In this document: positions 11,522 to 22,400 of the stretch, in pieces
Position numbering within the stretch: the first letter of the stretch is position 1
Layout: each line of letters opens with the position of its first letter
Assembly (NCBI GenBank): GCA_032622095.1
Contig: CP136066.1
Location: 56,568,609 to 56,632,608, forward strand
Source of the DNA: Siphonodentalium dalli
Taxonomy: Eukaryota > Mollusca > Scaphopoda > Gadilida > Siphonodentaliidae
DNA length: 64,000 nucleotides
Direction: 5' to 3'
Translations under genes and position numbers: made by a program
Notes under the pieces: generated by a model
Seen by the model: only the letters and a program-made list of their open reading frames with translations
Database searches by the model: none
Told to the model about the DNA's origin: nothing

Positions 11522-12192
11522 TAATAAATTAACGCGGCAATGTTGGAATTGGACGAACTTGTCCGCTGTTTAACGGTAGACTTGCTTTCTGTCGTGATTA
11601 CATCTGCACCTTTAATTGCTAATGAGGGCGAGCCGACTGGATTCAGGGACGGGTCGTCCTGTTGTAGTGAATCCCGGACAAAAGCCCACAAATCATTGTA
11701 TTTATCCGTTGTGTGTTGGGCGTATACCTCGAAAATTGCGCGCAGTTTTGTCCATATAGTCGTGTACCGATTTGCTGGATTCTTTGCACTTATTCCCTAA
11801 CCGATTTATTTTGACATCGAATGACTTAGTTTTTAACACAGATTTGGAGATTTTTGTGAGCCTGGATTCAACGTCTTTTCTAAGAATTTCGTGCATTTCT
11901 TTATTTGAGTCTATTTCATCACTCATCAGTTTCGTTTTCGATCGGAGATTCGTTATCCCTGAACACCTATCATCAGAAAATCTGTCAATGTCCGTGCGAA
12001 GTTTCTCATAATCTTCTCTCAGTTCATTCACATCACCAGTGCCTGAACTCAGTGCCTTTTGAATATCACTGAATAATTTAGTATTGTTTGCCTTTATGAG
12101 AGTTATTTCTGTTAACACTTCTGACAACTTATCCTGGATGCATATAGAGTTACATTCACACTTTGATTGTGCTGTTTGGGGTTCAGTGGGCC

Positions 12193-13171
12193 TGACAAAT
12201 ACACAAGTTCTGCAACTTGAGAGAGTCTATCGTATGTGTATAAAACATATTCAATGTCTGCCTACTAGAACAAGTACAGAACTTTCACTCTCATTACTTG
12301 GTTTAACACCACTGCATGTCGAAGTAGACCGGAAAAAACTTTTATTCTTGGGAACACTAATAAATATTCCAAACACTCATCGCGATGCTCTAAGAGTGTT
12401 TCTGTTCAATGTTCAGAGCCACCTCCTCTATAAACGCCCCTCTCTGGCTTTGCGAAGGAAATATTCACACACCTGCACGCATATGATCTCATCGATTACC
12501 TCACAAATTTTATTGATTCTGGGTTCTTTCCATCACAGAAACAATGGAAAGAAATTGTAAAAGAGAAGATCAACAACTTCGCATATCAAGCACCATGGTG
12601 TGATTTGACAAATGAATCACTGAATTTCTTTAGGATGGTTAAATCCTATCCTATGTCGATCTGGAGAGGCTGGCTACTATGCAGGGAACACCCAAAGTAC
12701 AAATCTAAAGCTCTCTATATGGCAAACATCATCTCCAGAACGACATATGACAACAACGCACTATGCAAGCACTGTGGGTGCCAATACTCTGACCTCATGT
12801 CACACATGTACCTCCATTGCTTCTCTCCGCACATACAGGAACTCAGAAATGAATTCTGGTATAAAATCATAAACATATTCGGAATTCCTACATTTTCATT
12901 CCTGGATTTACTCTCGCCGGTAGGATTCCTGACTTATGCATGTGGATGTGGAAGTCATCCTACTCTGGAACTCATGTGTGATGAGAAACGCTTATTTATT
13001 CATTGTCTCATATTTGTGTGTGTCCTTTGCTCCATCTGACCAATGCAAAAGGTCAACCAACCTCATATAAGTGAAATTGATTTAGTTTGAATGTCACTGT
13101 TGTATTCATAAACAAGTATATACCTGTACACATATCTCTCCTTCAAGGAGGCAATAAAAAATCTCTCTCTC
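12193..13171 (+). mobile_element. LINE-D, 5'-truncated LINE fragment
   Basis: Carries only the C-terminal part of an ORF2 related to LINE-A, -B and -C (LERVYRMCIKHIQ-LPTRTSTELSLSLLGL region, then C-x2-C-x9-H-x4-C at about 12766-12822), a short 3' UTR, and the end CTCCTTCAAGGAGGCAATAAA followed by a (TC)n run. A frameshift separates 12193-12560 from 12605-13039. It is inserted in plus orientation into LINE-A ORF1. Compared with copy B, target bases equivalent to 32123-32286 (164 bp) are missing, so integration deleted target sequence. Confidence 0.8.
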
Positions 13172-13562
13172 TAGGCCTGTATTCGAGAAGGTCACCGCAC
13201 ACATTTTTGGCTTGATTGAACACTTTGTTTCGAAGTTCGTCAAGATCCTTGGGATCCCGGATGGTTCGGGTGACTTCGGATATGAATAGGTCCTTCGGCA
13301 GCTTCAGCAGATCACGTAACTGTGGTGAATCATCGATGCTGAAAATATCGTTATCATATGTCATGGGTTGGTTTTGCACATCGCGCACATTTTGAACATT
13401 AGATGTGCCGACACTGTCGACATTGGGATTCCGATAGAATTTTGAACTTCCATCCATCTGTGGTTCTTCTGTGGATGAAGAGTTATGACGACTCTTTGTA
13501 GTCGAGCTGTTGAGTACAGTGTAAGTCATTCCGTCTATTACGCTTATTTGCTGATCATCCAT

Positions 13563-13711
13563 TATTGTTGTAATTGGTCAACAATGAGACAGCAATTGAA
13601 AGCTTGATAACTAGGCGAAACAACTGTGGCTAACACCTTGCATTGTAACAATCAGTCAGGCTTGGTTATTGTTTATCACACCTCTGCAGTGTATAATTAG
13701 CTGGACACATT
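13563..13711 (-). other. LINE-A copy A inner 5' UTR
   Basis: Nearly identical to 32678-32826 upstream of ORF1 in copy B. It continues, after the LTR element, at 17869-18170. LINE-B upstream sequence (about 25380-25560) is recognisably similar (TTTATCACACCTxTGCAG, GGCG-x-CGTAAACAA). Confidence 0.75.
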
Positions 13712-14819
13712 ATATAACTCCACGGATGTCCGGCTAACTCAGTTATTATTCACGAGATAGTTCCATGGAATCATATACATTTATCTCAAGGTTCAAATAA
13801 CATTATATATAAAGTCTACACCTTTCTTTCCATCTCAACCAACTCGTAGCTTAGTCATCATTTTGGGATGGTGCTCTCTTAGTTAACATTAGGTGCTGGG
13901 AGTAATAACGTTCAATACATTACTTTATATCTCTATCTATATTTTCATCAATAAACTCATCATCACATTCTCAACTCCAACAATACTTTATCATCAAGAT
14001 GTAGATATGTAGATAATTATGTCTATGTAGACTCTACAAACATAAATAAACAAGTCCTAATTTATAGATTAAGGGAAGAGGTATACCTCCCAACATACAG
14101 ACATAATACACCCTTACACAATCATACTACTAGTTATATAGAATAACCTATACACATATAAGGGATATATTAATGCTCCTGTCAGACTTTCTACAAACTA
14201 CTACTTCTTGAAGTTTCACAAACACAAAGTATAGATGAATATGTTATAACTATAAATATGCAATTAAACGAGAATTAATTATAGTTTACCATATTATAAA
14301 GTGAACTATCCATAATTATAAAACGGACATAATCCAATTATGGAGAATCACAAGTGGATCTCTATTGACGACAATAGGAAAAATGGGTTAAAATATATAA
14401 CATTGAAACGAACATAAAAGTACATTGAACATACCTAAACGATGAGTTTTGAGTCTGGATGTCTCCTTGTACTTGTAGAATAGTTTAGCAAACCATAATA
14501 GAACTTTAGTTCCATTATTGAACTGTTTATAAGAGTTTGTTGAAAACACAGCACCTAGATTTCAACAATGAAAACCAACTGACATTTCGCGGTTAAACCA
14601 ATCCATCCCAATTAAAAGTATTGGGCTGACTTGGGTTTTAGCGCGAAACTAAATATTAAAGCAATACGATTTGTTTATGAGGGATAGTGAAGTGCAGTTA
14701 AGATTAATTACGGACTAATTAAGTGTTAAAGAGTTAGTAAGACATGCACATGCAGATATTATTAAAATCCTACATTTGATGCATTATTTACATTTACATG
14801 TAAATATATCACCGCCACA
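13712..14819 (-). repeat. LTR (3' LTR of the minus-strand element)
   Basis: 1,108 bp, a direct copy of 16761-17868. It is preceded, in element orientation, by the polypurine tract at 14820-14830. Confidence 0.9.
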
Positions 14820-15419
14820 TTCTTCCCCCCTCTTAAAAAATAAATTACATTCTTGTAATTTCACTTACAACCTGCAACGTTCCAAAGAAACCTGCAATGA
14901 CCTTAGAAATAAAATCATACCTGTACCTGCTATCCAGCCAAATAAACCATTCTATAACACCAACTGCATTGCTATACTTAAGAGGGTAAAATTTTATAAT
15001 CGGATGAGATAAAGTTCTCATCCTGCACCCATAACAAGGATAGGTAATATCCTATAACCGTATTAAGTAATTACGATCTGTAATTAAATAAACTATTTAT
15101 ATACATAAAACATCTCAATCTGTGGTGGTATATCAACCTGTAACATCCGTAATTAAAATTAAAACATATTGCACTTTTCCCATATTGCATCTATGGATAG
15201 TAATCTAATATAAGACTGCTATTCTGTCAATCATATCTAAAATCTAATTTGTATTAACAATTTTAGCAACATTTTAAGACATAAGTAGGCCTGAGTTCAT
15301 GGCAGGGTATAGCAATAATACCATACAACATGAGTAAAACTTGCACAGCTGAACCAATATCAACCATGACCAAGTATTTAACATACTGAAAATGTTAATA
15401 CAAAATATAATTATTATCA

Positions 15420-15652
15420 GAAATTCTAATTCTAATTAATCAACTGCTTGTCTTTAAGAACAGTGGCTTTCGCAGAGTATAGCCTGGAACACCCTAGCTG
15501 ACTCAGCTACTGACCACTGCCTTTAAATATAACTATAAGAAAGAAATTCTAATTAATCAACTGCTTGTCTTTAAGAACAGTGGCTTTCGCAGAGTATAGT
15601 CTGGAACACCCTAGCTGACTCAGCTACTGACCACTGCCTTTAAATATCTGAA
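15420..15652. repeat. Tandem duplication, about 115 bp x 2
   Basis: GAAATTCTAATTAATCAACTGC... to ...CTGACCACTGCCTTTAAATAT occurs twice in a row (about 15420-15530 and 15542-15647) with few differences, inside the LTR element. The surrounding stretch 14831-15419 shows no gene. Confidence 0.85.
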
Positions 15653-15726
15653 ATAATCCTACAGCGATTAATTAGTGCAAGATAATTATAAATTATAACA
15701 TACAGTGGACAACAAGGTATACAACA

Positions 15727-15927
15727 TTATTTTAAAATAGCTGAAAACATTTCATGAATTTGAAGTGGCGACATGTTACAAAGTAAGTCTTTGTTTGTCA
15801 ATCGTTTGAGTAGTTCAGATTTTGTTATAAAATCTTCACTTTCCTTCGGCACCTGCAAAGAATGTACATAATCTCCTGATTCCTTCCAGAGGGCGTGGTT
15901 ATATAGAAGGAAAAAACTAGCTTCCAT
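15727..15927 (-). CDS. Small unidentified ORF inside the LTR element
   Basis: 66 codons in element orientation, MEASFFLLYNHALW...; not recognised. Its start codon lies in one arm of the small palindrome at 15927-15955, so the frame may be a truncated remnant of a larger internal gene. Confidence 0.25.
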   Translation of the reverse strand: MEASFFLLYNHALWKESGDYVHSLQVPKESEDFITKSELLKRLTNKDLLCNMSPLQIHEMFSAILK

Positions 15928-15955
15928 CTATGGTGACGGGTCGGCCATAGATGGT
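15927..15955. repeat. Small palindrome at the inversion junction
   Basis: CCATCTATGG - 11 nt - CCATAGATGG. It separates a minus-strand ORF from the plus-strand pol fragment. Confidence 0.75.
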
Positions 15956-15959
15956 CGGG

Positions 15960-16699
15960 ACAGACGTTCCCTCCATAAGACCCCTGTTGGTTTACATGGT
16001 GATATTTCTGAATCCAATATTATTATTTCAGGATATACATGTAAAGCCTTACTGGATACAGGCAGTACAGTTAGTACTATTTGCGAGTCATTTTACAGGA
16101 AAAGATTTAGCCATATTCCAATTGAATCATTGCAATCTGTACTCAATATTGAGTGCGCTGATGGACGGGACTTGGAATATCTTGGATTTATTCAATCTAA
16201 TATTTCTATTCCCAGATTTACCGGTATTGATTCTCAACCTTGTGTTTTTCTTATAGTGCCTGATAGCAAATTTAATGTTCAGACTCCTGTTCTTTTAGGT
16301 ACTAATATACTTAAAACATTTATGACACATGTAGAGAAGCAGAATGGACAGAGATTTTTACAGAAAGCTGACCTTGATACACCATGGTATTTTACTTTTA
16401 GGTATCTTTCATTAAGGGACAGGGAACTCAAGAGAAATAATTTTAATTTAGGTGTTGTCAAGAGTTCTGCCCCGGATCATGTGATACTGCATCCAAATAC
16501 TTCCAAAACTTTGTTAGGTTATGTTGACCACAAAGTTCCATATAATCCAACTTGTGCAATATTTCAATCTTTTACAGATGATTCCAAAATGGATGGAATT
16601 GAGATTGCTCCTTTTATTTTGAATTATAACAGCAATAAAGATGAGCTTGTTCCAGTCCATTTGAGCAATCTAACGACAAGGACAATTAGTATAACCTGA
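15960..16699 (+). pseudogene. Gypsy-type pol fragment: retropepsin plus linker, antisense to its LTRs
   Basis: In plus frame, about 16030-16699: aspartic protease motif ALLDTGSTVSTI at about 16048-16083, the second conserved strand VLLGTNILK near 16290-16312, and a linker ending HLSNLTTRTISI, which in Gypsy elements precedes the reverse transcriptase. The frame stops at 16699, directly before the tRNA-like segment, so no reverse transcriptase is present. The orientation is opposite to that of the LTRs, primer site and polypurine tract around it. It is therefore an inverted pol fragment rather than an expressed protease. Confidence 0.7.
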
Positions 16700-16701
16700 G
16701 C

Positions 16702-16760
16702 TTAAGAGCACGAGACTCTTAATCTCGGGGTCGTGGGTTCGAGCCCCACGTTGGGCGCCA
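16702..16760 (+). ncRNA. 59-nt tRNA-Lys(CTT) 3' fragment with CCA, at the primer-binding site
   Basis: Contains a perfect anticodon stem-loop (CGAGA-CTCTTAA-TCTCG, anticodon CTT), a complete T-arm (GTGGGTTCGAGCCCCAC, B-box-like), the acceptor 3' strand TTGGGCG and an encoded CCA. The D-loop and 5' acceptor strand are missing. Eukaryotic tRNA genes do not encode CCA, so this was copied from a mature tRNA. On the minus strand the first 18 nt are the tRNA-Lys primer-binding site of the LTR element; the remaining 41 nt go beyond any normal primer-binding site. It is not a functional tRNA gene. Confidence 0.8.
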
Positions 16761-17868
16761 ATATAACTCCACGGATGTCCGGCTAACTCAGTTATTATTC
16801 ACGAGATAGTTCCATGGAATCATATACATTTATCTCAAGGTTCAAATAACATTATATATAAAGTCTACGCATTTCTTTCCATCTCAACCAACTCGTAGCT
16901 TAGTCATCATTTTGGGCTGGTGCTCTCTTAGTTAACATTAGGTGCTGGGAGTAATAAAGTTCAATACATTACTTTATATCTCTATCTATATTTTCATCAA
17001 TAAACTCATCATCACATTCTCAACTCCAACAATACTTTATCATCAAGATGTAGATATGTAGATAATTATGTCTATGTAGACTCTACAAACATAAATAAAC
17101 AAGTCCTAATTTATAGATTAAGGGAAGAGGTATACCTCCCAACATATAGACATAATACACCCTTACACAATCATACTACTAGTTACATAGAATAACCTAT
17201 ACACATATAAGGGATATATTAATGCTCCTGTCAGACTTTCTACAAACTACTACTTCTTGAAGTTTCACAAACACAAAGTATAGATGAATATGTTATAACT
17301 ATAAATATGCAATTAAATGAGAATTAATTATAGTTTACCATATTATAAAGTGAACTATCCATAATTATAAAACGGACATATTCCAATTATGGAGAATCAC
17401 AAGTGGATCTCTATTGACGACAATAGGAAAAATGGGTTAAAATATATAACATTGAAACGAACATAAAAGTACATTGAACATACCTAAACGATGAGTTTTG
17501 AGTCTGGATGTCTCCTTGTACTTGTAGAATAGTTTAGCAAACCATAATAGAACTTTAGTTCCATTATTGAACTGTTTATAAGAGTTTGTTGAAAACACAG
17601 CACCTAGATTTCAACAATGAAAACCAACTGACATTTCGCGGTTAAACCAATCCAACCCAATTAAAAGTATTGGGCTGACTTAGGTTTTAGCGCGAAACTA
17701 AATATTAAAGCAATACGATTTGTTTATGAGGGATAGTGAAGTGCAGTTAAGATTAATTACGGACTAATTAAGTGTTAATGCGTTAGTAAGACATGCACAT
17801 GCAGATATTATTAAAATCCTACATTTGATGCATTATTTACATTTACATGTAAATATATCACCGCCACA
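16761..17868 (-). repeat. LTR (5' LTR of the minus-strand element)
   Basis: 1,108 bp, starting TGTGGCGG on minus and ending TTATAT directly before the primer-binding site TGGCGCC. It matches 13712-14819 with about a dozen substitutions noted by eye. Confidence 0.9.
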
Positions 17869-18170
17869 ATTCTATATACAGTCTTTGGTATTACATAATA
17901 AACAATACGCAGGCCATACATGGCGGCGTAAACAAATAAATATGGAGTCTTGTTCATTGTGAAGAGTGCATAGATGAGGCACTGAAAACTCACATTTGGC
18001 AACGAATTATCAGAATAAAGTCTCAATACTCCTTGGCACGATGCTAATCTCCATATGTGGAACAATTTTAGGCAGTCACATAATTATATTTCCGTAGATA
18101 TTACTCGATTAGTCGGAGCAATAAATAAACATGACTGTCAACTATAGAGAGGCCATATACGCAACCCACA
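17869..18170 (-). other. LINE-A copy A outer 5' UTR
   Basis: Matches 32827-33123 of copy B (TATACAGTCTTTGGTATTAC..., GGCGGCGTAAACAAATAAAT), with small differences. It joins R2 at 18171. Confidence 0.75.
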
Positions 18171-19098
18171 CATAAAATACACACAATTTCTTCTGACCAG
18201 TGACTAATGCCTCAAACTGTAATAACATATCAAATGGTTTTACTGTTTACTATTTCATTTTGTGCGATATAAATTCAAAGAGTCATTCCCAATAAAATGC
18301 AAAAATGCAAAATACATGTATCAGTGTTTGGGGTACAACGGGAAATACAAGCTTAAAGGTACTCAATCCGACTCAATGGTCCCATATAATAAGATTCAAA
18401 CAACAACAACAACAACATTTTTAGAAATGCCACTTCAGAACCAATTAATTGCCCAAAAATAATGCTAACCACTGTCAACAATAATATAAAATTGCCCGTG
18501 TTATTTATCAACTTTTGTCTATGTAATAACATATCAAATGGTTTTACTGTTTACTATTTCACTTTGTGCTATACAAATTCAAAGAGTCATTCCTAATAAA
18601 ATTCAAAAATGCAAAATACATGTTTCAGTGTTTGGGGTACAACGGGAAATACAAGCTTAAAGGTACTCAATCCGATTCAATGGTCCCCATATAATAAGAT
18701 TCCAACAACGACAACATTTTTAGAAATGCCACTTCAGAACCAATTAATTGCCCAAAAATAATGCTAACCACTGTCAACAATAATATAAAATTGCCCGTGT
18801 TATTTATCAACTTGTGTCTATGTCTGGCTCAGTTCATATTGTTCTTACCGAAAGAATGACCATTATTGCTCATATCTCAATGGGATTTGGTATGGATGTT
18901 CACTACTATAATGACATTCAGTAGAGGGTTCAATCGTTTTGTTCTGATTTTCCATTCCAGTTATTCATCTTTGTTTATATGGAATTTATGGAAATGTTGT
19001 CGTTTTGGTCCGTCCGATGTCTCTTCGGGCTATAACGTGACAGTAATGCTCTGATTTCAATGAAATTTGGTATGTTCGCACTATGAGCACATTCAATA
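18171..19098 (-). repeat. Repeat R, copy 2
   Basis: 928 bp, nearly identical to 2885-3812. Monomers start at 18220 and 18524 (period 304). On minus it is contiguous with the LINE-A 5' UTR; its other edge (GAGCACATTCAATA) abuts the 3' end of LINE-B. Confidence 0.9.
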
Positions 19099-19461
19099 AT
19101 ATATATATGTGTTTATTACCTCCATTACTGAAGAGCATACATAGTGTTACACAGTATTCATAAGTATCTAGATCCGATAACACATTATATACAATAAATT
19201 AGGATATATACATTGCGAAAACAGAAAATAGAGAGAGCTGGATAGTGCTGGAGTGACACTGAGTGCAGAGAGAGGGAGTGGTATTGAGAGAGAGAGAAAG
19301 AGAAGATAGTTATAAAGATACAAATAGTATGATGTCTATCTCACACGCAAGTGGCTTCGTGGAAGAGAGATAAATGTATTTGTCTTATTTCATTCTCACA
19401 CGCTAGTGGTTACTGTCACAAAACAAATAATCTTTCATCGGAGAACGTGAACTCCGTCATT

Positions 19462-22400
19462 TTATACAATTTGTTTGATGAACCGACATGCCCGGATGAG
19501 AAACTGTGCCGCGAATATCAAAAGTTTGTCCCAACAGAGTTCTACGACCGGTGGTGGGTCAAATGCAGTGCCCCCTAGAAAGAATTCGTGAAGACGATTT
19601 GGTTCCAGGGAATCCATGAACACGAAGACATCGATTCCGTAATGGTCCAAGATACCACACCAGAAGATGTAACGTAGTTGAACCATTGCCGGGGAGGTAC
19701 ACGAATTTGTGATGTGCTCCATCGCGTCGTTATAGATTGCTCTACAAGCTGAGCACACAGAGTTGTTTTTGAACGTTGTTTTGTTACAAAGAATAGCGAG
19801 GTTCCTCAATTCTGCTGACTGACGTGGGTTCTCAACAAGGAGTCTCCAGATGCTCCAGGAAGAGAGGGGATCGCTGTGGGCCGAGAGTAGACGGCGTAAC
19901 TATGTGTCCTCGGAGACTGATGTTATCCATTCATCAGAGTAATGGTCACGCACAGCTGTTTTGACGATACTTTTCCAACAGGGTTTAGTCGGAAAACATC
20001 CTTCCTTGAGAAAATTGTACAATTGCATGATGTCAGTGATGTCAGCAGCAAAGCCTGTTGCTGGGATATTGAACAGTTGTAGTTGATATATTTTGTACAG
20101 GAATATTCTGAGAGGGGTGTCGTGTGTCGTGGGTAAATGAATGAGGTCTCCCAGAAATAAAAGTTTCCGAACATGTAGCTGGTGTTTTACAGGTAGAAGT
20201 CCAAGAAGTCCGTTGGATAGGTTTGTGCTTGCTCTGCGAGGAAGATTTTGCATGTGTTTCGAGCAGGTTCGGAAAGATTTTTCGATAGTATACATTGCTT
20301 CTTTGCTCGGTGTGTTGAGAAGTTCTGCACCATATAAAGCTTTTGGTAGAACGATGCTCTGAAGAAGATTTGACATCGTGAGTGGGCTGCATAGCTTGAG
20401 ACTTTTCCTACCAGCTATTGAGAAGTATGTTTTGCGCATGGTATTTGCTATATCTTCTGCTCGACATGTACTATGTGTGAATTTGTGCTGGATGATGCCA
20501 AGGTGGCGACATTCGGTAGTCTCCATAAGATCTCTCGATCCGAGGGACCATGTCCTGTGTTTGTTGGATTCATGTTGATAGCGTGTCTCGTTGAATACGA
20601 CCACAACGCTTTTTGTTTGAGAGAACGTAAAACGCCATCTTTTGCTGTATGAATCACAAATGTCGATTAGCCTTTCGAGACCGGCCTTGTGTATTGACAT
20701 TAAACATATATCGTCAGCAGTAGTGGGAGAAGTGCAGTTTATATGACCCATCTGGAGACCTTGGTCGGACTGCTCAAGAGTGTGCAGGAGTTCGTCAATG
20801 AACACTAGATAAAAGAAAGGTGACGTAACTGATCCTTGTCTGGAGCCTTGTAAAATGTCAAATGGTTCTGATAAGCAGCCATTATAACATACACGGCTGG
20901 TACAGTTGTTGTGCATGTTGGCGATGATTCTTAGAATTTTTCCTTTGTAGCCGACATGAACAGCAGACCGTCATGCCACACACGATCGAAGGCTTTTTGA
21001 GAGTCCAGAAAGCAAACAAAGGCCTTCGACCCATGGTCACGTGCGTAGCTAATAGATTCCTGTACAACAAAAGACGTCATGTTACACCCAATTCGTTTCT
21101 GGAAACCAAACTGCAAGCGGTGAGGTGAGAAGTTTGTCGGAATACGCGAGAGTCGTGACATGATAATGGTTTCGAAAAGTTTATATATTGTGGACAACAG
21201 GGTGATTGCACGATACCTGTCGGGATTATCCCTCGGTTTTGGATCGCCTTTAAACAAAGGAATGATTATTCCAACCTTCATGTCTGTGGGAATCCATTCA
21301 TGTGTGATTATGGCGTTGAACAGCTTGGCTAGAACATGGGACATAGGCGGTGGAGCGTTGACGAAGTGTTTATTTACAATATCATCGCAGCCCCCCGCTT
21401 TGTTTTTCTTCAATTGTTTTATATGAAGAGAAACCTCTGATGGTGTAATGCTATCACACAGGGTTGTTATGTTGTAGTCCTCGTGAGATTCTGCAAACAG
21501 TCGGGAAATTTCGGCACGAACATGTTCCTCAAAGTCATGGTCTTCGTGTCCGTTTGGTCTATAAAGTTGGCTGAAATAATCATTCCAACCATGAAGTAAA
21601 TCCACAGGGTTGTTACATACGCCAGATCCGAAATTCAAACCTGTCGACATAAGTTGGGACCTTGGGGTAGGTTTCGTCATCCGCCAGAAAGTTGTATTGT
21701 CGGAATGAGCTGCGCGTTCTACATCGTAGAGATATTGTTTCTCGTGTTCGCGCACCGCGTTGCGAATTTCTCGTCGGAAGCGACGCTTGGCTTCTCTGTA
21801 AAATAGGTACGATTCAGCACTAATGGAATGAGGCTTCCCGTCAGATATCCAATATCTCCGAGCTTGCTTTACTTCGAGGTGAAGATCACACAGAGAAGAG
21901 TTCCAATATGGTTTCTTGTATTTGCAAAACTTTTTCTGTCCTACAGTTTCTTTTGCAACTGTATGCAGTGTTATGACAATCTTGTTGTACAACTCTAGAA
22001 TATCGTTTTTGTCGACAATCGTATGCTTCAGGAGACAGTTAATATGAGTTACAAGTCGGTCTTGGTAATCTTGGATTTTTGTATTATCCCATTTGTATTT
22101 CTGGCGAGTACGCTGCGATGTGCTTTCTGTGTGGCCATGTTTTAAACGAATTGAACATGTCACAGGCATGTGGTTTGATACATTCAGAGAATTATCGTCC
22201 ATGATGGAGCACCGCACAACACATTGCTGGAGGCAATCGGAAATAATGATGTGGTCTATAAGAGTAGGAGTGGCCACGGAAACAAACGGGCTGAATGAGA
22301 AACCTGGTCCAGAACACATCCTTGATGTAGTGATCGGCCACATGCGTGCGCGCGAGAGATAACCTCTCAGGAGTTTTGTGCGGATTCTGTGGGACATAGG

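Larger units (their letters stand above)
8124..13562 (-). pseudogene. LINE-A copy A ORF1, split by several insertions
   Basis: Pieces in coding order: N-terminal region starting MDDQQISVIDG (13562-13172); coiled-coil-like charged region with a CECNSICIQ motif just before it (12192-11702); Ser/Thr/Asn-rich low-complexity region (11735-11522 and 10069-9246); and the C-terminal domain (8483-8124). The last looks RRM-like (TLRFYIGGIAPYST as RNP2-like, GTVCARLNV as RNP1-like) and ends at the TAG at 8124. It corresponds piece by piece to LINE-B ORF1. Interruptions are LINE-D, E1-A and two short inserts. A single-base frame change at 11746-11749 (TTTT run on plus) is shared with copy B. ORF1 proteins of LINEs normally bind their RNA; that role is inferred. 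Confidence 0.8.
13712..17868 (-). mobile_element. LTR retrotransposon (Gypsy-like, minus strand) with rearranged interior
   Basis: Two LTRs of 1,108 bp flank about 1.94 kb. On the minus strand the order is: LTR (17868-16761, starting TGTGGCGG), primer-binding site TGGCGCCCAACGTGGGGC (tRNA-Lys), internal DNA, polypurine tract GGGGGGAAGAA (14820-14830), second LTR (14819-13712). The empty site is seen in copy B (32820-32830); only ATT is a clear target duplication. LTRs differ at about a dozen positions by eye, so insertion is fairly recent. The interior is far too short for a full gag-pol and holds a protease fragment in the opposite orientation, so the element is non-autonomous. Confidence 0.85.
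3813..18170 (-). mobile_element. LINE-A copy A, non-LTR retrotransposon with nested insertions
   Basis: Reading on the minus strand: 5' UTR (18170-17869, then 13711-13563), ORF1 in pieces (13562-8124), ORF2 (8134-4650) and a 3' UTR ending at 3813 in a (TA)n tract. The order matches LINE-A copy B and the related LINE-B. Foreign blocks are recognised by comparison with copy B: an LTR element (13712-17868), LINE-D (12193-13171), E1-A (10070-11521) and two short inserts (9009-9245, 8480-8976). ORF2 encodes an endonuclease and reverse transcriptase without a visible RNase H. The group is CR1/Jockey-like in layout; the exact clade was not determined. Confidence 0.85.

Noticed and set aside
16702-16760. 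Functional tRNA-Lys gene
   Set aside because: The 5' acceptor strand and D-arm are missing, CCA is encoded, and it abuts an LTR at the exact primer-site position.
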